Origin: Vulcanimicrobium sp035943995
Lineage (GTDB): Bacteria > Vulcanimicrobiota > Vulcanimicrobiia > Vulcanimicrobiales > Vulcanimicrobiaceae
DNA length: 64,000 bases
NCBI GenBank assembly: GCA_035943995.1
Contig: DASZBS010000002.1
Location: 1 to 64,000 of the forward strand
Direction: 5' to 3'
Shown here in pieces: positions 19,812 through 27,013 of the stretch (position 1 is the first letter of the stretch; each line of letters starts with the position of its first letter). The position numbers and the translations under genes were made by a program. The notes under the pieces were generated by a model. That model was given only the letters and a program-made list of their open reading frames with translations. It did not search any database and was not told the DNA's origin.

Positions 19812-21200
19812 TCATACGTCCAACCCCAAAACGCTACGCACGATACCCGTTTTGGCAAAAACTTCGGCGTACTCCGCGCGCGGCACGCTGTCGGCGACGA
19901 TCCCCGCCGACGCCTGCCAGTACGCGCGTCCGTTCGCGACCGCGACCGAGCGCAGGATGATGCACGAGTCGAGGTCGCCGTCGAAGTCGATGTGCCCGAC
20001 GCTTCCGGCATAGAACCCGCGCGCGACCGGCTCGAGCCGGTCGATGAGCTGCATCGCACGAATCTTCGGCGTGCCGGTCACCGTTCCGGCCGGAAACGAC
20101 GCGGCGAACAAATCCAACGCGTCCTTGTCCTCCCGCAGCTCCCCGACGACGTTGGACACGATGTGCATCACGTGCGAGTACCGCTCGATCACCATGAGCT
20201 CGTCAACCCGCACGCTGCCCGTGCGGCACACGGCCCCCAGATCATTGCGCGCGAGGTCGACCAGCATCACGTGCTCGGCACGCTCTTTCTCATCGGCGAG
20301 CAGCTCGTCGGCAACGCGCTGATCGACTTCGGGATCGGCGTCGCGCGGCCGCGTCCCCGCAAGCGGCCGAATGCGTGCCACACGCCCGTCGAGCCGCACG
20401 AGAAATTCCGGCGACGCGCCGAACACCGCCCGCCCGTCGTGCTCGACGAAGAACATGTACGGCGAGGGATTGCGCGCGCGAATCTGCCGATAGAAGTCGA
20501 ACGCCGTGCCGGCGAGCGCGCACGAGAACCGAATTCCGACCTGCAGCTGGTACGCATCGCCGTCGTAGATGAACTGCTTCGCCTGCGCGACGCGCTCGAG
20601 GAACGTCGCCTCGTCCATCGACGCGCTCACGGCCCCGTCGGCGCGCACGGCGCCGGGCACCGTGGGCCGCTGATCGAGCAGCCGCGCCACGTACGCATCG
20701 AGCCGTGCGTCGACCGCATCACGCTCGTGCTCCCCGCGCGCAAAGCCGATCAGCGTCACGCGGTGCGTGAAGTGGTCGAACACGAGCCACGTCCCGGGCA
20801 CGACGACGAGCGCATCACCGAACCGCACGTCCGCGGCCGGCGCCTCGTCCCGCGCGGACTGCAGAACCGGCTCGAGCGCCCGCGCGGCGTCGTACGTGAA
20901 CGCGCACACCGCGCCGCCGGGGAACGGCAAATCGTCGCGGTCGAGCCGATAGCGTCCGATCGCGGCGCGGATCTTCTCCAGCATCCGCGGGTCGCGGTCG
21001 ATCCCGAACGCCTCCAGATAGTCCAGCCCGATGAACGAGAACCGGCTGATCCGCTCGGTGCCCTCGACGGACTCCAGCATACACGAACGCCCCGGCTGGG
21101 CCAGGGCGAGATACGCGGAGATCGGCGTGATGCTGTCCGCGACGAACGATCGCGTGATGGAGGTCAGACTGAGCGGTTCGTCCGCGGTCGTGACTAGCAT
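19812..21200 (-). CDS. trpE: Anthranilate synthase component I
   Basis: This 462-residue chorismate-utilising enzyme catalyses the first committed step of tryptophan synthesis. The N-terminal part has RYSFIG-like RFSFIGLDYLEAFG and an LESVEG motif of the tryptophan-feedback site. The C-terminal chorismate domain has PEFLVRLDG, RPLAGTRPRD, HVMLVDLARNDLG, FPAGTVTGTPKIRAMQLID and YAGSVGHIDFDGDLDSCIILR. It is somewhat shorter than classical TrpE, so an aminodeoxychorismate synthase role is possible, but the trp context favours TrpE. The ATG is at 21200. Confidence 0.93.
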   Translation of the reverse strand: MLVTTADEPLSLTSITRSFVADSITPISAYLALAQPGRSCMLESVEGTERISRFSFIGLDYLEAFGIDRDPRMLEKIRAAIGRYRLDRDDLPFPGGAVCAFTYDAARALEPVLQSARDEAPAADVRFGDALVVVPGTWLVFDHFTHRVTLIGFARGEHERDAVDARLDAYVARLLDQRPTVPGAVRADGAVSASMDEATFLERVAQAKQFIYDGDAYQLQVGIRFSCALAGTAFDFYRQIRARNPSPYMFFVEHDGRAVFGASPEFLVRLDGRVARIRPLAGTRPRDADPEVDQRVADELLADEKERAEHVMLVDLARNDLGAVCRTGSVRVDELMVIERYSHVMHIVSNVVGELREDKDALDLFAASFPAGTVTGTPKIRAMQLIDRLEPVARGFYAGSVGHIDFDGDLDSCIILRSVAVANGRAYWQASAGIVADSVPRAEYAEVFAKTGIVRSVLGLDV

Positions 21201-21214
21201 ACGGGGTAGCGCCG

Positions 21215-21243
21215 AGTATAGCGGGAATCCCGGCCGCTGGCTA
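21215..21243 (-). promoter_or_regulatory. Candidate trpE promoter
   Basis: On the minus strand there is a -35-like TAGCCA (21238-21243), a 17-bp spacer and a -10 TATACT (21215-21220), 15 nt upstream of the trpE ATG. The -10 is good and the -35 matches 4 of 6 bases. The promoter is embedded in the GC-rich inverted repeat that follows rplQ. Confidence 0.45.
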
Positions 21244-21260
21244 GCGCCTGGCGGCCGGGA
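21228..21260 (-). terminator. Strong inverted repeat between rplQ and trpE
   Basis: Perfect 10-bp arms TCCCGGCCGC (21228-21237) and GCGGCCGGGA (21251-21260) enclose 13 nt, directly after the rplQ stop. It is placed like a transcription terminator, but only a weak T-run (TTCCC) follows on the minus strand. Confidence 0.5.
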
Positions 21261-21275
21261 AACCTCGCTACGGTG

Positions 21276-21629
21276 CTACTTGACCAACTCCAGAATGGAA
21301 AGCTCCGCGGCGTCACCGGGACGCACGCGCGTTTTCGTGATGCGCGTGTAGCCGCCGGGCTTGTCCTTGAGCGCAGGCGCGATCTGCTCGAACAGCTTCT
21401 TCGCGACCGCTTCTTCGGTGAGGTACGACGCCGCGAGCCGGCGCGAGTGCAAGTCGCCGCGCCGCGCCTGCGTGATGAGGCGCTCGACGACCTTCGAGAT
21501 CTCTTTGGCCTTGGTCGAGGTGGTCTCGATCTTCTCGTACTTGAAGAACGACGTCGCAAGGTTGCGAAGCAGCGCCTTGCGATGGCCGTCGGTGCGCGAG
21601 AGACGCTTGTAGGCGATTTGGTGCGGCAT
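21276..21629 (-). CDS. rplQ: 50S ribosomal protein L17
   Basis: This 117-residue protein is typical of bacterial L17. It starts MPHQIAYKRLSRTDGHRKALLRNLATSFF and contains KAKEISKVVERLITQARRGDLHSRRLAASYL and the C-terminal GGYTRITKTRVRPGDAAELSILELV. It is part of the exit-tunnel region of the large subunit. It is the last gene of the rpsK-rpsD-rpoA-rplQ unit, 20 nt after rpoA. Confidence 0.97.
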   Translation of the reverse strand: MPHQIAYKRLSRTDGHRKALLRNLATSFFKYEKIETTSTKAKEISKVVERLITQARRGDLHSRRLAASYLTEEAVAKKLFEQIAPALKDKPGGYTRITKTRVRPGDAAELSILELVK

Positions 21630-21649
21630 GATTCCTTATCCGAAGGGGA

Positions 21650-22576
21650 CTAGGGCTGGCGGAGCGAGAGCCCGCGCTCTTCCAGGACTTGCTTGATCTC
21701 GTCGAGCGACTTCTTGCCGAAGTTGCGCATCTTGATGATCTCGTCTTCCGTCATGTCGAGCAGCTCCGACACCTTCGAGATGCCGGCGCGCTTGAGGCAG
21801 TTGAACGAGCGGACCGACAGGTTCAGCGTCTCGACCGGCACGTCCCACTCGCTGGCGGGCGCGGTCGCGACGGGCTTCTCCTCGGTGGAGAAGCCGATGA
21901 ACAGACGCAGCTCCTCGGTGAGGATCTGAGCGGCTTCCGACAGCGCGTCGTCCGGCGTGATCGAGCCGTTGGTCTCGATCTCCAGCGTGAGGCGGTCGAA
22001 GTCGACCGACTGGCCGACGCGCGTGTCGTCGACGCTGAAGTTCACCTTGCGGATCGGCGAGAAGATCGAGTCCATCGGGATGAGCCCGATCATGTGCTCG
22101 ATGTTGCGCTGCTTGTCGGAGGTGACGTAGCCGCGCGACTTCTCGATCCCGATCTCCATCGACAGCTTCGCGTCTTTCTTCGACAGCGTCGCGATGTGGT
22201 AGGTCGGCTGGAGGATCTCGACGTCGGCATCGGGGGCGATGTCGCCCGCGGTGACTTCTTTCGAACCGCTGACGCTGAGCGAAAGCACCTTGGGATCTTC
22301 GGTGTTGAGCTTGATCGGCAGGCCCTTGAGGTTCAGCAGCAGATCGACGGTGTCTTCGACGACGCCGGAGATGGTGGAGAACTCGTGGAGCACGCCGTCG
22401 ATCTTGACGTACGTCACCGCCGCGCCCGGGATGGACGACAGCAGCACGCGCCGCAGCGCGTTGCCCAGCGTGATGCCGAACCCGCGCTCGAGCGGCTCGA
22501 TCACGAACTTGGCATAATTCTCGCGACGCTCGCGAACTTCGATGTTTGCGCCCGCAGGCACTTCAAGAACGGTCAT
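21650..22576 (-). CDS. rpoA: RNA polymerase alpha subunit
   Basis: This 308-residue protein has the N-terminal assembly domain (FVIEPLERGFGITLGNALRRVLLSSIPGAAV) and the C-terminal domain (ETLNLSVRSFNCLKRAGISKVSELLDMTEDEIIKMRNFGKKSLDEIKQVLEERGL) that contacts UP elements and activators. The ATG at 22576 gives the family N-terminus; a GGAG sits about 20 nt upstream. The order rpsD-rpoA-rplQ is the classic alpha operon. Confidence 0.98.
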   Translation of the reverse strand: MTVLEVPAGANIEVRERRENYAKFVIEPLERGFGITLGNALRRVLLSSIPGAAVTYVKIDGVLHEFSTISGVVEDTVDLLLNLKGLPIKLNTEDPKVLSLSVSGSKEVTAGDIAPDADVEILQPTYHIATLSKKDAKLSMEIGIEKSRGYVTSDKQRNIEHMIGLIPMDSIFSPIRKVNFSVDDTRVGQSVDFDRLTLEIETNGSITPDDALSEAAQILTEELRLFIGFSTEEKPVATAPASEWDVPVETLNLSVRSFNCLKRAGISKVSELLDMTEDEIIKMRNFGKKSLDEIKQVLEERGLSLRQP

Positions 22577-22671
22577 ACTGATTGGTGGTGGTCTTTCTCC
22601 GTTTACGTTATCCGCAGCGCAGGTCCCCGAGCGAGCCCAGTGTGCATTGGTCCGAGCGAGTCGGCCCTCAA

Positions 22672-22708
22672 TGTCACCCTGAGCTTGTCGAAGGGTGCGC
22701 CACGATCG
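22672..22708. repeat. Half-copy of the intergenic palindromic repeat, rpsD-rpoA gap
   Basis: The sequence TGTCACCCTGAGCTTGTCG and the following AAGGGTGCGCCACGATCG match the reverse complement of the right half of the element at 19734-19801 up to its CCACGATCG centre. The left half is missing. It lies between rpsD and rpoA in the operon. Confidence 0.8.
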
Positions 22709-22744
22709 CACGCCTAACGGTTGGTTGGGGTTGGTATTAACGAA

Positions 22745-23404
22745 TTATCGCGAGTAGTATTCGACGATGAGCTGCTCGTCGACCGGGGTGTCGATTTGCT
22801 CGCGCGACGGCAGCGCGACGACCTTCGCCGTGTTCTCCGTCTCGTTGAACTCGAGCCACTCCGGATGACGCCGCGCCTTCGCCGTCTCGACGAGCGCACC
22901 GAAGAGGTCCTTCGACTTCGAGCGGTCGCTGATCGTGATCACGTCACCGGGCTTCACCATGATGGAAGGCACGTTGACGATGCGCCCGTTGAGGCGGAAA
23001 TGCCGGTGGCAGATGAGCTGGCGCGCCTGCGCGCGGCTCGCGCCGAGGTTGAGGCGGTACACGACGTTGTCGAGCCGGCGCTCGAGGATCTGCAAGAACG
23101 TCGCGCCGGTCTGTCCGCGCACGCGCTGCGCTTCGCGGAAGTAGTTCTCGAACTGCGTCTCGAGCACACCGTAGTAACGGCGCATCTTCTGCTTCTCGCG
23201 CAGCTGGCGGCCGTACTCGCTGATCTTCTGACGCGTCTTGGTGTTCTGCGTCTTCTGGCCGGGCGCGGTGCCGCGGCGCTCGACGGCGCACTTTTTCGAA
23301 AGGCAGCGATCGCCTTTGAGGAAGAGCTTGATCTTTTCGCCGGTCTTGGACGTCGCGGTCTCGCGGCGGCACAAGCGACAGACGGCTTCGGTATAACGGG
23401 CCAT
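22745..23404 (-). CDS. rpsD: 30S ribosomal protein S4
   Basis: This 219-residue S4 is of the zinc-binding type: the N-terminus holds CRLC (residues 9-12) and a second pair (C-L-S-K-K-C). The S4 RNA-binding domain is RRLDNVVYRLNLGASRAQARQLICHRHFRLNGRIVNVPS, followed by the conserved end DEQLIVEYYSR. It is slightly longer than E. coli S4 because of loop insertions. It is a primary 16S binder and often represses its own operon. Confidence 0.97.
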   Translation of the reverse strand: MARYTEAVCRLCRRETATSKTGEKIKLFLKGDRCLSKKCAVERRGTAPGQKTQNTKTRQKISEYGRQLREKQKMRRYYGVLETQFENYFREAQRVRGQTGATFLQILERRLDNVVYRLNLGASRAQARQLICHRHFRLNGRIVNVPSIMVKPGDVITISDRSKSKDLFGALVETAKARRHPEWLEFNETENTAKVVALPSREQIDTPVDEQLIVEYYSR

Positions 23405-23422
23405 TCTTTTTCTCTAACTCCG

Positions 23423-23818
23423 TTACACGCGCCGGCGCTTAGGCGGGCGGCAGCCGTTGTGCGGGATGGGGGTGACGTCCTTGATGAGGGTGATCTCCAA
23501 GCCGGCGGCCTGGAGCGAGCGGATCGCGGCTTCACGGCCGGCGCCGGGGCCTTTGACGTAGACCTCGGCGGTCTTCATCCCGTGGTCCATCGATTTGCGC
23601 GCGACGGTCTCGGCCGCCATCTGCGCGGCGAACGGCGTCGACTTCTTCGAGCCCTTGAACCCGAGGTTGCCCGCGGACGCCCAGGCGATCGTCGAGCCCG
23701 TGTTGTCGGTCATCGTGACGATCGTGTTGTTGAACGAGGAGTGGATGTGCGCGACACCCGACCCGACGTTCTTGAACTCGCGCTTCTTGCGAGTCTTGGT
23801 TTGCTTCTTGGCAGCCAA
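23423..23818 (-). CDS. rpsK: 30S ribosomal protein S11
   Basis: This 131-residue S11 has the basic N-terminus AAKKQTKTRKKREFKNVGSGVAHIHSSFNNTIVTMTD and the end TLIKDVTPIPHNGCRPPKRRRV. The start is a TTG at 23818 because no other start precedes the family N-terminus. Unusually it is the first gene of the unit. The expected upstream neighbours rpsM, rpmJ and infA are absent and a promoter lies about 175 nt upstream. Confidence 0.96.
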   Translation of the reverse strand: MAAKKQTKTRKKREFKNVGSGVAHIHSSFNNTIVTMTDNTGSTIAWASAGNLGFKGSKKSTPFAAQMAAETVARKSMDHGMKTAEVYVKGPGAGREAAIRSLQAAGLEITLIKDVTPIPHNGCRPPKRRRV

Positions 23819-23991
23819 GCGAAAACTACTCTCTGTCCGGTTTATCCTGTCCGAGCACGGCCCGGTGTCGTCGCCTCGACCGGCAGGGCCCGCCTAGCGA
23901 CGAGCAGCTCCGACCTCTTGTCCACCCGCACGGCGAATGCGGAGGGCGCGCGAACGCGCGTTGCCGTCTGCGGGGCAGGGACAACCGGATA

Positions 23992-24020
23992 ACTTTACCA
24001 CAGGGCGGGGCCCGCGTCAA
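23992..24020 (-). promoter_or_regulatory. Promoter of the rpsK-rpsD-rpoA-rplQ operon
   Basis: On the minus strand a -35 TTGACG (24015-24020), a 17-bp spacer and a -10 TAAAGT (23992-23997) form a near-consensus promoter. It leaves a leader of about 165 nt before the rpsK TTG. The leader contains GC-rich inverted repeats (for example CGCGCG/CGCGCG near 23946-23961) that could be a ribosomal-protein regulatory site. Confidence 0.75.
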
Positions 24021-24113
24021 AGCTATGAAGGGTGGCCTGCGACGATATACCTAAGCTAAGCGAGCGCCCCCTGGAAGAACGCTCCGGCTTGGGTGCGCTA
24101 CGGTAATGCGGTA

Positions 24114-24142
24114 TTGCTGTTTTGCCGTTTTGATGCTATTCT
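24114..24142 (+). promoter_or_regulatory. Promoter of the toxin-antitoxin pair, giving a leaderless mRNA
   Basis: A -35 TTGCTG (24114-24119), a 17-bp spacer and a -10 TATTCT (24137-24142) end 6 nt before the antitoxin GTG at 24149. The predicted transcription start therefore falls on or next to the start codon. Confidence 0.55.
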
Positions 24143-24148
24143 GGCTTT

Positions 24149-24424
24149 GTGACAAACCCGAAGAAGATCTTGGTCGAAGTCTCCGACCGAGGCACGATCA
24201 CGCTCCCCAAGGCGTATCGTGACGCGCGACTGTATGAGGTTCGGCCTCGCAACGGCGGCGGCTTGGAACTCGTCCCGCAACATGCAATCGATGCGTCTCA
24301 AGCATGGTTCTGGTCGGACCGCTGGCAGGCGATGGAGCGCGAGGCCGACGCCGCCATTGCCGCCGGCCGCGTCCGGAGATTCAATTCCGGCGACGACCTT
24401 CTCGCGGAGCTCGATAATCTCTGA
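24149..24424 (+). CDS. Antitoxin-like small protein (AbrB/MazE style)
   Basis: This 91-residue protein begins KILVEVSDRGTITLPKAYRDARLYEV, which resembles the swapped-hairpin AbrB DNA-binding domain (sequence pattern vs.rGtItLPk). The C-terminal half (WSDRWQAMEREADAAIAAGRVRRFNSGDDLLAELDNL) resembles the toxin-binding tail of such antitoxins. The start is GTG at 24149 with no room for a ribosome-binding site. It overlaps the downstream toxin-like gene by 4 nt. Assignment as antitoxin rests on fold resemblance and context. Confidence 0.75.
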   Translation: MTNPKKILVEVSDRGTITLPKAYRDARLYEVRPRNGGGLELVPQHAIDASQAWFWSDRWQAMEREADAAIAAGRVRRFNSGDDLLAELDNL

Positions 24425-24738
24425 AGTACGAAACGACCGACCCGTTCCTCGCCGACTTCCGTTCTCTAAAGCCGCACGAGAAGGCCCTCGCGATAGAGGC
24501 TATTCGCAAAATCAACGCCGCGTACGAACAGCATATCGCGTCCGGTAGCACCGATCGTCCGAAGTGGCCGGCTAACCTACGCATCAAGCCGGTCCAAGCC
24601 GCAAGCGGCGTGTGGGAAGTGACCTGGTCGTTTACTGGCCCGGATGGCCGCGCAACATTCGAGTACGTCGATATCGGCGGAGAACTCGGAATCCGCTGGC
24701 GCCGCATTGGTGGCCATGAGATATTGAAGTCGCCTTAG
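24421..24738 (+). CDS. RelE/ParE-like toxin with a probable CTG start
   Basis: This protein of about 105 residues follows the antitoxin with a CTGA overlap. It contains FLADFRSLKPHEKALAIEAIRKIN, PPLRIK-like PANLRIKPVQAASGVWEVTWSF, GRATFEYVDIG and the end IRWRRIGGHEILKSP. These match a RelE-like family of small toxins seen in high-GC bacteria, expected to cleave mRNA at the ribosome. No ATG, GTG or TTG occurs in frame before residue 60, so CTG at 24421 (with GGAG about 12 nt upstream) is the only sensible start. A non-standard start would keep toxin output low. Confidence 0.72.
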   Translation: MKYETTDPFLADFRSLKPHEKALAIEAIRKINAAYEQHIASGSTDRPKWPANLRIKPVQAASGVWEVTWSFTGPDGRATFEYVDIGGELGIRWRRIGGHEILKSP

Positions 24739-24876
24739 GTCGCATGAATGATGTGCAGCATACGCGCCGCTTCTGTCACGTACGAGGCGCATTTGTTCAT
24801 CGGACAGCACACGGGGGAGCGGCGTCAGTGGATGGTTGATCGTTCATAAACACCTTGACCTCGCCGTCTAAGTCGC

Positions 24877-25480
24877 CTATATTCCATCCGGTAAGCCCTG
24901 GATGTGCCCCCATGCACGCGCAAGCGTGTATGCGCCGCCAGGGCGCCCTTTTGATCGTGCAACGCTCCGTAGAATGGGCCGCATCCAGCCCGGTGCGAGA
25001 TGAAGTTGTTCTGCCAGCCGTTGCTTTTCGGCGTCAGTTAACGACCGTTTCAGCCTACTTATGGCCAAAATGGGAGCTGCACTCTGTTTGCCGAGCGAGC
25101 GGAGCGCTTCGATCACCATAGCGACGATCGGGTCGGCGAGGGCGATCTTCGCGGTCCGATGTCGCAATTCGATCGTGCGTGTTCCTGTGTGCTGACGGCT
25201 CCCGCGGCCCGTGGTGTAGAATACGGGCCGTGCAGGCACTTGGGTGCTCAGGCCGAGGCGATAAGTCGCGTCGGCGCCTCCGGGAATAATCTGATCTCCC
25301 GTACGCCGTGCAACGGCCGCAGCGACCGCCTCGATATTTACGCGGTAGGTCGCCCAGCACGGCGTGGCGTGGCGTGGCGTTCGGGGACATAAAACAGCCC
25401 GCGAGCTGCGCGGCGAAGTTCGCCGTCGTCGACGAGCCGCTTATGGGCAACGTCTCGAGCCGAACGCGAGCGTCCCAGCC
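24877..25480 (-). pseudogene. Broken DUF6088-family (AbiEi-like) antitoxin
   Basis: Three frames together give one DUF6088-like protein. First frame: KRLVDDGELRRAARGLFYVPE (about 25380-25450). Second: HAVLGDLP (about 25336-25365). Third: VNIEAVAAAVARRTGDQIIPGGADATYRLGLSTQVPARPVFYTTG followed by TIELRH, IEALRSLGKQ and APGWMRPILRSVAR (24900-25335). The first break falls in a GGCGT pentanucleotide repeat; the second is one extra base just after LGDLP. The partner toxin is not visible downstream. Such proteins are antitoxins of type IV-like modules. The gene appears inactive unless slippage restores the frame. Confidence 0.7.
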
Positions 25481-25745
25481 GTTCGCTAGGAGGTCGTGCG
25501 TCGAGAATACGCACGCTCAGTGCCGTTGCAAGCGCCGGCAAGACCCGCTTGTCGACGGGCTTGCCGGATTCCAGGCGTTGGATCGTGCCCGCGAAAATGC
25601 CGGCTGCTGTCGCCAGCTCGTAGACGCTATAGCCGCGTGCTATGCGAAGCCGGAAGATGCGCGCCGACAGTGGCTCTACCGGTGCGACTCGGTGGTGTTC
25701 GTTGCACCGCTTCGGGCAATGCGACGACGAATGCTTGAACATCAT
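25338..25745 (-). CDS. XRE-family helix-turn-helix regulator, C-terminus merged with broken antitoxin
   Basis: The protein is 135 residues. Residues about 30-85 (LSARIFRLRIARGYSVYELATAAGIFAGTIQRLESGKPVDKRVLPALATALSV) form a full Cro/CI-type HTH. In related proteins the frame ends soon after. Here it runs on through residues that belong to the DUF6088 antitoxin and stops after the pentanucleotide repeat. The ATG at 25745 overlaps the TGA of the small gene upstream (ATGATG), suggesting coupling. The merged tail is probably the product of a deletion or frameshift. Confidence 0.65.
   Translation of the reverse strand: MMFKHSSSHCPKRCNEHHRVAPVEPLSARIFRLRIARGYSVYELATAAGIFAGTIQRLESGKPVDKRVLPALATALSVRILDARPPSERLGRSRSARDVAHKRLVDDGELRRAARGLFYVPERHATPRRAGRPTA
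25361..25380. repeat. Pentanucleotide repeat (GGCGT)x4 inside the DUF6088-like gene
   Basis: Four perfect copies of GGCGT lie at a reading-frame break. Two copies would join YVPE in frame to HAVLGDLP. Because 5 is not a multiple of 3, each gain or loss shifts the frame. Confidence 0.9.
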
Positions 25746-26029
25746 CGCCTCGCCTTCATGCAGTAGTAGGCAGCCTCGAGCGAATAGCTTATCGACGCGC
25801 GCAGGCAGACACAGGCGAAGATCACATGAGACGAGCGCTCGGAGCCGGCGGCCATATACCGAAAGCCGCCGGTCGACTCGTCGACGCACGCCTCGATCCC
25901 ATTGTCGCGCAGGAAGCGGACGACCACCTCGGCATTGAAGTCGTCGTCCTGCACCAGGCCGGCCATGTTCTGGTGCTCGTCGTTCGTCACATCGGCCATC
26001 GATGCGCGAAACTCGGTGAGCGGCGCCAT
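25742..26029 (-). CDS. Small hypothetical protein upstream of the XRE regulator
   Basis: This protein of about 95 residues starts MAPLTEFRASMADVTNDEHQNMAGLVQDDDFNAEVVVRFLRDNGIEA. I do not recognise a family; the DNGIEACVD segment recalls small alpha/beta domains of the DUF2007 style, but this is weak. Its stop overlaps the start of the XRE gene. The start is uncertain, with an alternative up to 26122. Confidence 0.45.
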   Translation of the reverse strand: MAPLTEFRASMADVTNDEHQNMAGLVQDDDFNAEVVVRFLRDNGIEACVDESTGGFRYMAAGSERSSHVIFACVCLRASISYSLEAAYYCMKARR

Positions 26030-26567
26030 CACGCGGTCACCGGGCCGGGTTGCTGAAACGAATACCTTTCGGCAGCGGAAAAGCCGCGCCGAGGGCTCGA
26101 CGTTGATACGTCGAACTCGCAAATTGTCATTCGATGTTTATCCATCGGGTGACGGGCTCGGTCGGTGCTTAGAACACCGGCCGGGCCGCTTGGTGATAAA
26201 TCGCGAAGTACTCGCTACGAAATTATAGCACGAACATGCGTTCGTATCAACGCCTCTGCTAAAATTAAATTCAATGCGTTCGCGACTAAACCGTCATCGC
26301 CGACCTCGTACTCGGCGCGGTCCTGCGCGACGAGTCGCCGAACTTCGTCGCGCTCGACGACTGGATGCCGAGCGACGAGGACAAGCGCGACGTCGTAGCC
26401 ATGCTCAAAACCGCTGCGGCACATTTGAACCAGGGTCGCGTCGCCGCCGTACGCACATGGATCGACCGCAACACGAGCGCGGTGCAACTTACGAACAAAG
26501 CACCTGAACGATCACCGCTTCGGCTCCTGCCCTCTACGGCGCGACCGCCGACGATCTCGAGTCCACG

Positions 26568-27011
26568 ATGCTCCTCGTCCGCGGCGTTCTCAGCGACCGC
26601 CGCATCGAATGCATCCCCGTGCTCGGAGCAGACATGACCGCGGCGCTGTTCATCCCGTTCCGCGACGCGCCGACCTACGAAACGGTTCGGTCGTGGCTCC
26701 ACGACATCGCCGAGACAGCGGCAGCACGTCAGCCGGCGTTGCTGACGACGACCATCGACCCGCCGGAGAAGCGCGCGGTGCACCTCTGCGTCGCGACCAA
26801 CGCCGTCGGCCGCATCAGCGCCCTCCCGTACACGCTGGCCGGCAACGAAGCGCTCGAAATGATCACCCCGATCGACTGGGACGAGCTGGGCACCGTTCGC
26901 AACGGCGCCGTCACGGCGTACAACAGCGCGGACCGCTTGGCCAAAGGCGACGTCTTCGGGCGCCTCGCGACCGCGCTCGCGGGTCAGCCGTTCGCGGAGC
27001 GCCGCCGCTGA
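26568..27011 (+). CDS. Hypothetical protein, probably the 3' part of a degraded gene
   Basis: The protein is up to 147 residues (ADMTAALFIPFRDAPTYETVRSWLHDIAETAAARQPALLTTTID ... NAVGRISALPYTLAGNEALEMITPIDWDELG). An open stretch in another frame just upstream (26289-26560: LGAVLRDESPNFVALDDW and MLKTAAAHLNQGRVAAVRTWID) looks like the missing N-terminal part. A frame break probably lies near 26500-26540, and no proper start exists for the front part. I recognise no family. It ends 2 nt before the M4 protease start, which suggests the two were co-translated. Confidence 0.45.
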   Translation: MLLVRGVLSDRRIECIPVLGADMTAALFIPFRDAPTYETVRSWLHDIAETAAARQPALLTTTIDPPEKRAVHLCVATNAVGRISALPYTLAGNEALEMITPIDWDELGTVRNGAVTAYNSADRLAKGDVFGRLATALAGQPFAERRR

Positions 27012-27013
27012 CG

